Origin: Chrysophaeum taylorii
Taxonomy: Eukaryota > Sar > Pelagophyceae > Pelagomonadales > Pelagomonadaceae
Direction: 5' to 3'
Length of the DNA: 64,000 nucleotides
Assembly: GCA_029834535.1 (NCBI GenBank)
Contig: JAQMWT010000200.1
Coordinates: 1-64,000, forward strand
Shown: in pieces, positions 1 to 12,054 of the stretch
Position numbering within the stretch: the first letter of the stretch is position 1
Layout of the letters: each line of letters starts with the position of its first letter
Made by a program: the position numbers and the translations under genes
The notes under the pieces: model-generated
What the model saw: only the letters and a program-made list of their open reading frames with translations
The model's database searches: none
What the model was told of the DNA's origin: nothing

Positions 1-670
1 CGTCGGCAGGAGTGGCGGTTGAGGAACGAAAAATCCTGTTCAGGTGTCTCGTCGCGGATTTGGATCAGCAGCGGAGGTTGGGTCCGGTTCTTTGTGCTCG
101 TCGTCATCTTTGGGTTTGTCATCCTGGTCGTCATCTTGAGTCTCGCCCTCATTTGTCGATTCCTGTCTAGCTTCCGGCATTGGCGTTCGCTGTGGCGAGC
201 AGGACCTCTGTGATGCCTCGGACGGGATCCTGATTGGGTAGCGTCCGTTTCGATCTCGCTTTGTTGCGGTTGACCAGCATGTGCATCAACGTGGAAGTCG
301 TTAGAGGTGACGATTTTCCATATCGCCCCTGATGTACAAGCAGGATAGAGCGTGAACATCACGGACGAAATGGGTCCGTCAGGGAGGTTGAGGGGGCATG
401 GTGAAGAACAGTGAGATGGAGGCGGGGCAGGAGGGTTCCAGCTTGGGACTTTGAGGGTAGACAAAGGTGACAGGGTGCATAAAGGAAGAGCTAGAGCCGG
501 TGCCATGGGTGACACTTGATAGCGCCGGGGACAGTGCAAGTCAGGTTTGTGTGCGCGAAGCAGTCCAGGCGCGCTGATTGTCAGCTTGGATCTTGGCAGC
601 AGAGCAAACGGGTGATAGTACTCGGCGGCAATGGACCCTTCGATGCGGACACTGCGCAGATTGAGGCGAA

Positions 671-2136
671 CTACAGTGCGCCAAGGGTGTTTTCCTTGAT
701 GATGACCGCAAGTTTCCGCTGGTGGAGGTGGCGACCAATGATTTGAAACTGGATACCGAGTTGCACCTTGAGCGGGTGGAATGGCGCCTGAGCGGAAAAG
801 TTGGAATAAATCGGACAGAGATGATTTTCATTTGCATAGAATTCGACCTTAATCACATTGACCGTGAGGAAGCCAGCCAGAGCGTCTGTGCGTCTACTCT
901 CAGGAAATAGACCCCCGCGTGTGCTGAATAGCCGCACAAAATGCGTTGACGAATCCACCATAACGTCGAGTGATGCTCGAGGTATGAACATCATGTAGAG
1001 ATAATGAGCCAAGGCATGTAAACTGGATTCATCTGCGACCACAGAAGACGCCCACAGCAGCCAGCACGATATGCGTTAGCAGGGCTTCGAATTCGCACAG
1101 TCTTGCAGAATACCGATCATCACCTGGGCGGAGAATTGGTACGTGGCGGCAATCGTGGCGGCGAAGAATGGGTTGCTGGTGAGGATGCGGTGCCAGCAGT
1201 GACCAAAGGGCACTCGAAGCGATGGTGCCGGGCTTGTGCAAGGGCAGAGCGCCAGTCAAGCGCTGGGGGCTGGGTCGCTTGTCGACTCGGACTTTAGCAA
1301 CGGCCCTCGGCGAGGCGTCTCGGGTTTTCGATTTAACTTGCTCATGGATCGCATCATAAGTGGGCATCTGCTACGGCGTTGGAGAGGTGAGGTTGAGTCT
1401 CTTCTCTGCTAAGAGACGGCGGAGATGTTAAGAAAGAAATAAAGGTTAGGATGTGCCGGGGCTGGGGATGCCATTGCGTGGTGTTGCTCATTCAGATGTG
1501 AAAGTTCACGTGGTGGTGCGGTCGTGGAGTGCAAGGACAGCGCTGTACTTTGCATGCAGGATGTGATGCGGAACAGCTGGCCAATTCTTAAACGCGAAGT
1601 ACGGCAGGTGTTGTTGGAACAGGCGGAGCAGTTCGGTCCGAGTGGTGTCAAACTTTGCGATTTCGTTGAGGTCGCATAGCGGATGTGGTCTGGAAGATCG
1701 CAGCAAGGCATTGAAATGGCGCAGTGTTGGTTGGGTACAACCGGTGACCGGGCAACGCAGTGCTATTCTGACGCGTGTCTCCGATGTGGCCGACATAGTC
1801 CGCGTAAGTGGGACATGAAAGACATTGGAGTCCGCTGGGGTCATCGAGAATGATTGGCCTCGTGAGTCGATGGCAGCAAAGCCAAGATGCGAAAGCGTTC
1901 AAGCGATGGACCCAAGTGGACGGGCACGAAAACGGCGGCGGCCAAGGGGGTGGTAGGCGACGACCAGAAAGGCCGTGCCCTTGGGAACATTCGGAGAAAA
2001 GGCGTGCGTTGGGGAGAAGATTGCGGGTTGGTGGGAACAGTCCAATATCGGAGGGGGCCTGGAGTGTAGGGTGAGGGAAGCGCGGGGGAAGTAGCCACAG
2101 GCGACGGCAGTAGCGACGGTGCCGGTGATGAGCCAA
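671..2136 (-). pseudogene. Element A integrase region
   Basis: This holds the broken integrase of element A. It aligns with the D-element segment at 41.25-42.6 kb, where the zinc-binding half shows His residues followed by a DCGEC pair and the catalytic half shows HMDVSYPS and SSDAF patterns typical of a Copia-like DDE integrase. Both copies are interrupted, and only the shared pieces make the family assignment possible. Confidence 0.6.
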
Positions 2137-3316
2137 ATGTGCGGCATTGGGACTCTAAAGCGCGAAAACAGCGGAGAGGTGTTCAAGCGGCGAGTTGAGA
2201 TGTTGCGACAAAACGGGTTGCAGTGCAGCAATGTGAACCAGGCAGGAGATGCGTCATGCGGAGCGTAGGGGTGCAGCCGTCAGTATCTAGACCGAATCAT
2301 AGAAGGGCAGTGAAAGCGTGCAACGTGGAACAGACGCAGGCATTTTCGAAAATCGAGTTTAAAGGCGGCGGGTGCGTGGGAAAAGGGCCTTGTGCTGGTA
2401 ATAGATCAAAGGTGGGCAGGGCACAGTGCCGCGAAGGGCAGGGTTGGCGATCAGAGTGACGGGGGTAGTGTGACTGGGGTCAAGTGGAACACTGGAGGGC
2501 GTTAACCAAGGAGAAGCGGTTTTCTCGAGGTTCTCGGTGAGCGGGTGTCGGGCATAGACAGCGAGATAGCGGGACTTGCGATGACGTCGCCAAAAGCAGG
2601 GGCGTCGTAGACACAGGTGTGCAGTAACCCAAGCGCTGATGGCGGCGGCGAGTTGGGTGTACTCGTGATGGTTCAGGGGTTTGGAGGACGTTAAACAATG
2701 GTGTAGGTCGGGAGCGTGCAGCGAACAAAGCGGAGTTGTTATGTGACAAAAAGGTCGGCGGTCACCGGGGTGGCGTAGCCGTCGTATTCTTTCATTACAC
2801 TCAAATGTTGACATGGCAGTGTGAAGACGGCTAGGTCAAAATGAGATAGTCGTATTTTGCCGGTTCGCAGAGCGGCATTGAGCTTTTTTAGATCCGCATA
2901 ATGCTGAGCGTGCGGAAGGGTGGTCGCGCGGGCGCGCATAATAGGGTGGTACAGGTGACCACGACAGTAATACATCTGCGTCAGCGTTCGCGAGTAAAGC
3001 GGCTTGGTGAATCCACCTGCAATAATGCATTTTTAGCGGAGGGTTGTGCGTGCACAGAGGTCCGCTGAATGGTGTACATTGGACGACTGTACGGGAGGCT
3101 AGTGAGTTCCGATAGGAACTGAGTGATGCTGTAGCTTAGCAAAATCTAACACGTGAGATTGCGAGCGTGTATTTGAACATGCTGTGTGTGATGTTGTCGC
3201 AAGTTCGTCGCATAAGGCACGTGCGTTCCGGTGTGAAAAGACCACAGCGCGGAATGTTTTTGGATGAGACGGCAGGAACAACAGACCATGGTTTGGCGAG
3301 TGGCGAGGGCGTTTTC
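2137..3316 (-). other. Element A interior between protease and integrase, unassigned
   Basis: This stretch lies inside element A and has only short open frames. One piece near 2.4 kb (LIANPALRGTV) recurs in element D near 40.57 kb, so it is ancestral element sequence. No methyltransferase motif of the kind present at this place in B and C was found. Confidence 0.45.
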
Positions 3317-3685
3317 CTAGAAGTGGCCTGTCGTGGGGTCCAGGTTGACGTGTTCCATTCGCGCATGGCGTGAGTCGTGTGACAATGGCGGGTCGGTTCC
3401 TTGTACATTCAGAGCTTTAAGCTGAGACGTCGCTGTAACCTGTAGACCTTTTCGGAATTGCGGGACGACCAGAAATACGAGATATAAGGCGTAACCGGTT
3501 GATTCTTTTATATCCTTTGAGGAGAGACCTGCGGCCTGCAAGTACAACGGTTTAACACCGATGAAATGGCTGGTTAAGGTGCCTCTTCCCATACGTGTGG
3601 TGTGTTCGGGAATCCGGCGTGTGGACTCGGGAACAAAGCGTAGGATTGTGCGCGTGAAGCAAAAGGATGCGCCATCGTCAATCAA
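3317..3685 (-). pseudogene. Element A aspartic protease-like region
   Basis: The frame begins with an IDDGAS-type active-site motif, close to the D-S/T-G-A motif of retroelement aspartic proteases, and continues with hydrophobic beta-strand-like segments. It lies between the gag-like region and the integrase, where Copia elements carry their protease. In the family this enzyme cuts the polyprotein. The assignment rests on one motif and on position. Confidence 0.5.
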
Positions 3686-3923
3686 TGAAGTTTCAGTGCC
3701 GGGTCCATTGCATCCGTGCAGCGAGTTAGTCTCCTTTGAGGTCTTTCATGGAGTGTAAGTAGCACAAAGAAAATCTGCGACTCTGGGAGATATTGTTGAT
3801 GAGGTCGGGAAATTCGTCATCGTGAGGCTTGGGGCCTGATTGAGTAAGATGTGGTTGGCGGCACAGGCGTCGTCCGCAACCATCAGCGAAAAAGCTGACA
3901 CTGGTGGAGACACGCGTGTGCTG

Positions 3924-4712
3924 TCACGTGACGTGCGTAGTCTTCGGCGGAATCATCTTCTCGTGGATTTCGGGGATGGTGTCGTCGTAGAGGCCTAGCT
4001 GTCCGTGATCATCATAGAAACCGATATGGCCTTGGTCATCTTTTTCATCAGTTTCGCCCTCATCAGGTGGATCATCCTGAGAATCGGACGATAGCACCTC
4101 AAGAAAATCCTCGGCATCGCAATCGGCATCGGAGAGAAGTATCTCATCGGAGTTGGAGGTGGTGAGGTTTAAGATGAGCCCAAAAGTTGCGCTCAAAGGT
4201 GGAGATGACTGTGATGAGCGATTAGCTTGGGGAGATGGTTGATGGCTTCTTTGTCTTCGTCGAGTAATAGCGAGTCGTTTGGGGTACGTGGACAATTGGC
4301 AAGACGCGCAAGCCCTTTGATGTTGGGGCGCAGAGTCAAACTTGGGGGGTACTTGAAGCGTAGGAGTTGGTGGATTTCCTCGAGGATCTTCGTCGGGAAG
4401 TTGGAGAGAGGAATCGTTGGTGATTTGGCGGAGTTGCTGGTGAACATGGCGCAAATAGTCGATATAATGCGCAGGCTCGTGGATCTCCGGGTTGAACGGC
4501 GTGTCCAGGAAGGCATTATAGACATAATGCGCATGGTGGACATGATCCTGGCCCGTGTGCTTGTCGAGTGCGAGGCGAACTTGGAGTACGAATTCAGGTC
4601 CATCGGATGGGAAGATCAGGTCGTCAATTTCGTCGTATGCGCGTGCTTGACAGGTCGCGCCGGCATGCATGAAACGGCGAAATGGAGGTTGCACGGTCTC
4701 GCGGAGGTACAC
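3924..4712 (-). pseudogene. Element A gag-like region
   Basis: A 262-residue reading, rich in His and Pro and with a very acidic tail (repeated Asp/Glu and GHIGFYDDHGQLGLYDD), lies between the coiled coil and the protease of element A. Position suggests a gag (structural) protein. No zinc knuckle was seen. The family-level gag assignment is inference. Confidence 0.45.
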
Positions 4713-5148
4713 GACGAAGTCGGCTTATTTTCCTTGGAGGTGATGTTGGGTGATCGGATAGAACTGGCCTTTCGTCGTATCGGTCGGGTCCTTGTCTTGG
4801 TCTTTAAGTTCTCGGCACGAGCTCATGCTCGTTTGCTCCCAAGGTGGTTTGCCGAACTTGCGATAAATACCCTTGTAGTAGACGACTGCCTTGGAAATCT
4901 TGCGTGTTCCCGGCGGTATAGTGGCTGTCGGGATCCTTGTCGTATTCCTTGATGGTTGCTGGAAGAGCGTCAGCAGATCGTTGATCCGCGCAAGACGGTT
5001 ACGTTGGCAACCCCTGCAAAAGTATTGTGTGTTGTGCCTGTTTCAGGCATCAGATTTCAACGAACAGCGCATAACACGAAACGCAATTGGGGCGTGACTT
5101 GCGCAAGTCCATTGACTGAGGACGGCGCTAGGTGGGGCACTAAAGGTG

Positions 5149-5376
5149 TTAGCCGGTCTTGGGGTCTTGTTGAGCTGGAGGGGGTGGTGGAGCCGCAGCA
5201 GCGACGGCAGGTGGTGGTGCTTGCGTTGCTTGCATTTGGGCGGCGAACGCGTTGAATTGAGCATTGAATTCTGCCCTCAAGCGAAATTCTTGGTCTTGCA
5301 TCTCCTTTTTATGCCTTGCTTCTAAGCGAGCTTCCTGTTCTCCTATCTCCTTTTGGAGTTCTTGATTGGCTGGCAT
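5149..5376 (-). pseudogene. Element A gag N-terminal coiled coil
   Basis: A 75-residue reading starts MPANQELQKEI, forms a strong Glu/Lys/Arg-rich coiled coil and ends in a Pro/Ala-rich tail. It starts about 55 bp after the tRNA primer site, where gag should begin. The start of element E's gag-like frame near 55.06 kb has the same design (Met-Ala start, alanine-rich coiled coil). Confidence 0.5.
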
Positions 5377-5432
5377 TTTGCTAGGGTTCAGGAAGGTCGG
5401 GGAGCGGCGGGACTCTTCTGGAAATCACGAGG

Positions 5433-5447
5433 GCTCTGCTGATACCA
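5433..5447 (-). promoter_or_regulatory. Element A primer-binding site
   Basis: On the minus strand this reads TGGTATCAGCAGAGC. It closely resembles the plant-type Copia primer site TGGTATCAGAGC, which pairs with the 3' end of initiator tRNA-Met. It lies directly after the LTR-like segment, as expected. Confidence 0.65.
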
Positions 5448-5670
5448 GGACTGGTGCCCAATACGAGGCAGTGAGAACCAACTGTATTACCCTTCAGCAG
5501 AGCGAGAGAGCAGTGGTAGTCTGCCCTCGAGTCTGTCTCCTAAAACGAGGACAGCCGGGGTGTGAATAACACAGCGTTTTCTTACATCAAAAGGCGCTAA
5601 AGTTAAGGGAACTAACCCTACAATAGGATGTACTAACCCTAATTCGGATTTTCTATCTCTACCTTGAATA
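5448..5670 (-). repeat. Element A 5' LTR-like segment
   Basis: Minus-strand sequence beginning near TAGAGATAGAAAATCC and ending at the primer site is shared, with divergence, with segments at 45.51 kb (plus), 40.29 kb (plus) and 54.65 kb (plus). Shared landmarks are CGCTGTGTTATTCACAC, CTGTCCTCG and GGCAGACTACCACTGC. These mark one LTR family spread over the window. Confidence 0.65.
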
Positions 5671-7173
5671 GGGCTACCAGCAAAAAATTGGTATTAGTAG
5701 TGGCTGGAAATAGCCGATTTTCCATGTCACGGAGGTTTATGACAGCAGTGTTTAAATCAGATCGTAAAGCGGCATTTTCGGCAGTTAGGTGTGGAAGCGT
5801 GGGTCCAGTTGCCATATGACACGCAGAGAGCCTAACCTGTTGAGCAAGTTGAGATTACCCAGAGAAGATAGCCTCAGGTCTTAGGGAGGTGGTAGTAATA
5901 GGGTGCGTTGGTGCCGGGACAGTAGATGCCACTGGCGAGTAGTTTAACGAAGTTTCGGTCGCAGCGGCAAGTTCGTCATAGAGATCAGGGAAGCGTGATG
6001 ATAAGAGCTTAGCAAACTCTTGCGATCGGTATCGTGGAAGGTAGTCGGTGATGATATTCCGCCAAAGATAGACGGTGGTCGTTCATCATCAGCTAGAGTG
6101 TTGTACTCGGCAATGTGCTGTACGAGGGAGCGGCAGAGAGCGTGAACCAAAGGCTGATAAGCACTTGCCTTAATAATCGACTGCTTCTTTGCATGTGTGC
6201 GAACAATTGTCACAATAAGCGACAAGTGTTCCAGATGAAGCCGAGAAATAAACTTGAGGTTGAAGGGGTAGGCCACCACTTGTTGATAATCGGTTGAGAG
6301 CGAGGAAGGCACAATTATATCCGCGGGTAGAGAGTGTTCCTTTATTAGTTCTTGTAGCAGTGCGTGCAGATCCATTGGGGGAAAGTAAAAACGCATGATG
6401 GTGGCACGGAGGTGACCAGCGGGTGATGACTCACAAGGAAAAACGACCAGACGTGCGTTCCACGCGAAGAAAAGAAACGAGAAGATATTGTGGTCGGAAT
6501 TTCTACACTCGCAAGACATACCCATAGTAGGAACAGAAACAGGTATGACGGCGTTCATAATATGTGATTCGCTGGCGAGATGTTCTAAGACAGCGGCAGG
6601 TAGCTCATCTATCATCCGTTTTTAATTGGAGACACAGATTTGGAGCGGTTTGCCGTCCTTGTTGAAACACAAAAGACAGTGGAATGTGGATTGCTGAGTC
6701 TCCTTCTTGAGACCTCGATAACAGAGTGTAGCATGTATTGCAGGTGCAGAGGGAAGAGGGAAGACGACTGGTGTCCTGACTGAACAAAAGTTCGACAATT
6801 CCATGAAGACCTGGTCGTCAAAGTGATCGCGCGATGCGTATATAGAATCAAGTGCTTTGGATAGGTCGGTATGTAAAAAGGACGATAGTAAACTGGTGAA
6901 ATGAGGTTAGAATTTTTGGTCTGGCAGGATAGATCATCCTTGTTCCTGCTGAGGGACATTAAACACCACAGCGTCGGCAAATGTTGCTGGAGAGTTGGAG
7001 CCAGGACGGATCACAGCAGCAGAAGACGAGAGCAAACGGGTAATGTCGTCGCGATTCGGCTTCCTGCGGTTCGGAGGCGTGTTGGTAGACGATTCAGCGG
7101 GCGCAAGTGTGCGAGGCAGTTCGCGACGGGCGGGCGTGACTCCACGTGGGTGGCTGCTGCGCCAGTGATGCAT
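5671..7173 (-). pseudogene. Element B extra 3' coding region
   Basis: Downstream of RNase H a further coding region begins with a Pro/Ser/Arg-rich N-terminus and continues into a folded-looking part. This aligns with element C's 3' region: LLQELIKE...ISRLHLEHLSLI in B against LLKEAI...ISSVNLEILVAA in C. The tail (AENAALRSDLNTAVINLRD) looks like a coiled coil. No signal peptide or membrane segment was seen, so it does not resemble an envelope gene. The position between pol and 3' LTR is where Sirevirus-type Copia elements carry accessory genes. Function is unknown. Confidence 0.55.
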
Positions 7174-7245
7174 AGGCGACGCACAAAAAAATGTAGTGGC
7201 AAAAGATGAGGGCTAGTTTAATGACATTGCGGTCAGGGCTAGAGA

Positions 7246-8889
7246 TTAGGTATCTTCTTGGTCTGAGTCAGTAGCATGGTGCATACCTAGAAGAGAACGA
7301 AACGTGGCAAAGTCGGATGCAAGAGGCTTTGTAAAGCCATCAGCTACATTTAACTTGCCAGGGACATGGTGAACACGAATCTTCTGTAGTGCGACATATT
7401 CGCGAATTTTGAACCATCGAGTAGAAAGGGCTTTGCTGCGAGAAGAGCCGTCAGGGTTGTTGGGAGTGTGCACAGCTGCAGTATTATCAGACAAAAGAGG
7501 TAGGCATCTGATGAAGCGCATATCCTCGGCAATAGGATTGTCATCAGCGTCAGAATCGGATGGAGGGTCAGCTCGCGTATTCATGTAGAATGTCGGATTA
7601 ATAACAAACGAAAGCTCAAGAAGTAACTTACGGAGCCAGACTGCTTCGTCAGCGCAGATGCTGAGACCAATAAGCCCAGCTTCGTGGGTAGAACACGAAA
7701 CGATGGGTTGTAGTTTGCTTTTCCAGGGCGATGGGGCAGTTGAACAGGTAGAAAACAAAGCCAGTAGTGGACTTCCTGTCTTCCTGTTCCAGCGAAGGAG
7801 CATTGTCAGCATCCACCATAGCGACTAGAGGGTCGAACTTGCCAGTAGCAATGTCTTTGTCCCGGTAGTCGACTATGGTTGACAGGTCAACTCTGTTGGA
7901 GGAAATGACGCGTTGATGATCTTCGATAGCGTTCCCTTTAGGGTGAAACCAGAGACGAAGAGCTCGATTGGCAGTTTTGCTGAGGTACCTTGGGAGGTGA
8001 CAGAGCATTTGGACATGCACATAGGTGGGAGAGTGCATACCTCGGGGACAGCGTCCTAAAGCTAGGGGGAAATCGGGGCTACAAGCAACTTGCATGAAGA
8101 CCAATTTGCCAAGTAGAGTAGCGAAGTGACCGTGGATATAAATTTCCACGTCGGTAGAAGGCGAGCCTTCTTTATGAGTGAAAGCGGACGACATAGGATA
8201 CTTCAGTGGAGTGAGATTTTTTAATATAGGGCGATCGTTGAATAGTGCTTCTAGTTTGGCGTGGACATCTAACGATATGGATCCATCTGGCGTTCGGCAG
8301 ACACGCATACCCAGAAGAGTATGGACGGGCTCGAATTGTTCCACGGAAAAGCGCTCGTGTAAGTAAGACTCCTAATAATAAATTATTGTAATTCTGTGCG
8401 GAGAGTGTCGTCATTCAACACTATAACAATATCGTCCACTGCTAAACTGCAGATAACGAAGCGAGCGTGCGTAGACGTGCGAACATATAAACAAGTATCC
8501 GCATGGAGTCGCTTGTATCCAAGACTCCGAAAGAAGCTGTCAATCTCATTGTTCCAGAGATAAGGAGATTGTCTGAGTCCATAGAGGGATTTCAGCAGCG
8601 TGGGTAAACGGCGGCAACGGTGTTTGTCGTATTGTGGGTCGAGTAGTTTGATTCCATGCGGGAGCTGGACGTAGACGTGTGCGTCAATGTCGGACTGGAC
8701 GAACGCGTTGGGCACGTCACGGTGGTAGACCGGTAGGTTCTTGTAAGCCGCAATTGCTAAGATGACACGTATAGCAGTCATAGTTGCCATAGAGCTAAAC
8801 GTCCCAAAGAAATCTGCGCCAAGTGAAGCTAGAAATCCACGCGATACTAATCTGGTCTTGTGCTCGATGTAATGGCCAGACGCGTTCAT
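7246..8889 (-). pseudogene. Element B reverse transcriptase and RNase H
   Basis: Typical Copia RT signatures are visible: KTRLVSRGFLASLGADFF at the fingers, LPVYHRDVPNAFVQ, LYGLRQSPYLW, and the catalytic box AVDDIV in place of the usual YVDD. The RNase H part shows ADNAPS, ERKSTTGFVFY-like and KLNVADGFTKPL motifs near the end. It aligns with C's RT-RNase H at 24.8-27.0 kb. The reading is broken in places. In the family these enzymes copy element RNA into DNA. Confidence 0.85.
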
Positions 8890-9075
8890 CTTGATCTTGA
8901 GGACGAGCCGGCTGTCAATTGGACGAGTACACGCATCGGGTAGAGATAGTTTGAAGCAGCCGAAGCGTACTATGTCGCGTAGTTCCCTTGCGATGGCCTT
9001 GACGTAGGCTTGTCTGTCTTCAGGAAAATGGCCTTGAAGACACTTGAGTTAGTAATCGTCAATGGACACGACGGC

Positions 9076-11949
9076 CTATTGGACCTTGTATTCGTCCGGA
9101 CCTACGGTGGCTGGAGAGCCATAGTTTAACGACGTTTCGGTCGAAGCAGTGTAAAGGACTTCAGGATATGCGCGAGTGGCGCAAGTGGAAGGGGTAGAGT
9201 TGTCAGGTTCCAAGGCGACCACAAGGAGTGGTTCCTCGTGAAGTACCTGGGTGATGTACTCGGTAGAGCATATGCGGTATTCCGGCAGGTCAGACAATTC
9301 GGCGGATGTAGCGCCAAACTCAGATGGCGAGTGATCGATGAGACTGGTGGGTGCCAGGTAACAGTAAGCGTATTGCAATGGAGAGACACCAAACGCGGAA
9401 GCATGTTCCATGAACATAGCGACAAGCGAAGACGGGAGGTGGCCACACGGAGTGTCATCGGTGAGGGGGTGTGTAGCTACTGGAATGCTGGATGCGCATT
9501 TCGTTTGCGAGAAAACACCATCAAGTAAGGGATAGCGAGACAGAAGGTCGGTGCGCAATGGAAGGAGGTGTTTGACCAGCAGAGCCTGTTCCCCCTCTGG
9601 GCAGAGAGCCGTCCAGTGGATGCCACCAGAGGTGTTGAGGGCGGAGAGGGTGGGTGATTTGAAATCGAGAAAGCGATGTTGAAGGTCCCAGCGGAAGCCA
9701 GCGAGTTTGCCACCAGCGGCTTTATAGGCACCAACCGTAGAAAATTGGAGCCGAGCATTGACAGAAGTCATGGAGGAGGCTTTGCGCTGGTTGGGACGCT
9801 TAGTCCCCGGGACAAGTTGAAGGTTCTCTTGAGAGAACAAGTCCTTGTACGAGGGAAGAATTGGCGGTGGCGAAATGGTATTGTCGTCAGCCGGAGTATT
9901 GTCGTCAGCAGGAGGTGAGGCTGCTGGTGTAGGCTTAGGGGGATGGGGCGGAGTCGGCGACGGAGCAGGAGCGGGAGGGTGCCCCGTCTCAGTATGAATC
10001 CCCATCTGCAACGCATCATCGGGGTCTTCATCTCGATGAGGGTTAATGTCGAAGGATACTGGCGGAGCATCAGGTGGAGGAGCATGTTCAGGATCCAAGG
10101 TGGAGCGGCGAATCATGTAGGTGAAGGTCAGTTTGGAGGTGATGCGAAGCTGGCCATTTTCAGGATCAAGGACAACATCAGCTTGATGGTCAACATGAGG
10201 AGAGACAAGTGGATTTTGGGAGTTGGCGCAGCACAGGTAGAGATAGCGTCGCCGAGAGGGCTCATACTTGTGGTGTTCATGAGGCTCAAGGAGGAGGAAG
10301 CACTCGCTGCCAAAGATCTTGAGGAGATCATGTTGAGGTGTTGCTAGTTGATTATACAGAAACTGCTGAGGGCTGATGATGGCATGGTGAATGCGTTCGA
10401 GTGAGGCATTTGGGAGGATTTTGTATGATTGAATGGTGTGGATCACAGCCCACGGGAAGTGGATTGCAGGTTCCACGATCTTGGCGCCACGGTAATGAGC
10501 ATCGAGAAGGTCACGGAGGCGAGTTGAGGAGGCAGGAGCGATAAAGCCTATGCTCTGTTCGACTTCGTGGTTACAATGGTGAAGGTAAGGCGGGAAAGCA
10601 ACAAGGTTGATGCCGTGCTCGACCCTGTAGGGAGTAGTGATGTGTTGGCTGAAGTACGGCCGGAACGCGTCGGAGTATACTGTGCGTAGATGCACATTGA
10701 GTTGTGTCTTGCAAAAGGCATGTAAGTAGTCTAGTGCTTGCGTAAATTCGGTCGCGTTGGTAGTGCGAGTGAAGTAGGCTAGTAGGAACTTCGAGAGTAG
10801 TTCTTTGAAGACAATAATGTGGGTGAAGCCACCCCATTCAGAAGGTATGGTTACGTAGCCACCATCGCAAGCCCAGACTTCACCGGGTCGGTGGGTCTGT
10901 TCAAAATTGGGCTTGGTTTCGTTATTATGGGCGTGACGGTGGCGTTTGTCGTGGCAAATGCAGTCTATGCACATATCCCTGTATGGAATATCGGATGCTG
11001 AGAAGCCAGGGCGAGCAAGGACGTCTGGGGCTTTAGCAGCAACGTTGTCCGGACAGTGATGTACGTTGTGGAAGCGGCTGGCGCGTTCTTTGGTATTTTG
11101 GTATTCGACGGTGCCATGGGCGGGCGATTTGCGCGGAATAGCCTTGACCGGAATGTGTTTCTTCCGACGGACATTGAATTTGAGTTCAGTGGATGCATCT
11201 AGTGATGGGGCATCAGGATCATCGCTGGTGTCCGCATCATCAGCAGTGGGGGTTGTAGAGAGGGCTTCTTCAGGTGTTATTCCTGAGGAGCGGTAGTTTA
11301 ACGACTTTTCGGTCCAGCTGCAGTTGGAAATGCGGCTCATGAATGCATCCGCCTGAAAGATAGTATCTGAACTGTGACTGGAAAGAAGCAGTTCGCAAGT
11401 GAGGAAGGTAGATACATAGGTCTTCTTCAAGGTAGCATTGTCATGTTGAAAGGAGGGGTCCAACATAAGTGACTTCATATCGACGACCACGCGACAGATG
11501 TGAGTGTAAAGGGTGTGATAAGTGCCCGCAGGTAGGGCATTGCTGAGTAGGTCGCAGCATAAGTCTTTCTTCAGTGAGAGTAAGAAGGACGTCTGGGAGC
11601 GAGTATGGTTGCTGGCTTTGATAAGCTCGGCTCGAGTAGGGTAGCGGAGTTTGCCATTGCGAGGGTCCAACAAGATTGTATTAGCATAACCCCTGATAGT
11701 TGGCAATGGAGAAGACATAGAGTGAATTTCGAATCCAAGCTTGCGGTAGCTGCCATGTAAGTAGCCAATATACCGGCTATGAGAAAGATGGTAATCTTCC
11801 AAGGAAAAAAATCTGTCCTTGAAAGTGAATTGATCGGAGGTTTGGTTGTATGAGAGACAGTTCGGCATATCAAGAGAGCACTGTTGGAGTAAGTTGCGGA
11901 TGGCAGGGACAGTGTTGTGGGCTGTGTTGACTGGGGGGTAGGCTTGCAC
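9076..11949 (-). pseudogene. Element B integrase with long N-terminal extension
   Basis: A 957-residue open reading. Residues ~1-270 are an extension of unknown function shared with C. A zinc-binding segment follows (NVHHC and, 30 residues on, MCIDC; HHCC pattern), then the catalytic core with ACDGGY, VYSDAFRPY and NHEVEQSIG as likely D, D, E sites. The C-terminal half holds a Pro-rich linker and leads toward RT. In Copia elements integrase precedes RT, as here. Three short stretches contain the element's recurring SLNY mini-repeat. Confidence 0.85.
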
Positions 11950-12054
11950 TAGCCATAAATATCCCTGAAACGAATCGAGATGGAGCGTCTTATCGGCGGG
12001 GTTGTCGCTGGCGGTTATGGTGCAAGTAGATCCATGTGCGTCGATGGAAGCCTG

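Larger units (their letters stand above)
1..5670 (-). mobile_element. Element A: Ty1/Copia LTR retrotransposon, left part outside window
   Basis: A broken Copia-type element reads right to left: LTR-like segment, tRNA primer site, gag-like coiled coil, gag-like region, aspartic protease, integrase. The window edge cuts it before reverse transcriptase. The order protease-integrase (RT expected next) is the Copia order. It is closely related to element D at 40.3-45.7 kb: the stretch ending at position 1 matches D near 43.15 kb in reverse complement, and the gene segments follow in the same order. No methyltransferase motifs were seen in it, unlike B and C. The coding parts carry many breaks, so it is an old fossil. 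Its right end abuts the 3' part of element B, which suggests A inserted there. Confidence 0.8.

Noticed and set aside
5620-5650. CTAACCCTA/TTAGGG-like bits in LTR segments (also near 45.57 and 54.68 kb)
   Set aside because: Single, dispersed occurrences inside a shared LTR, not a tandem telomere array.
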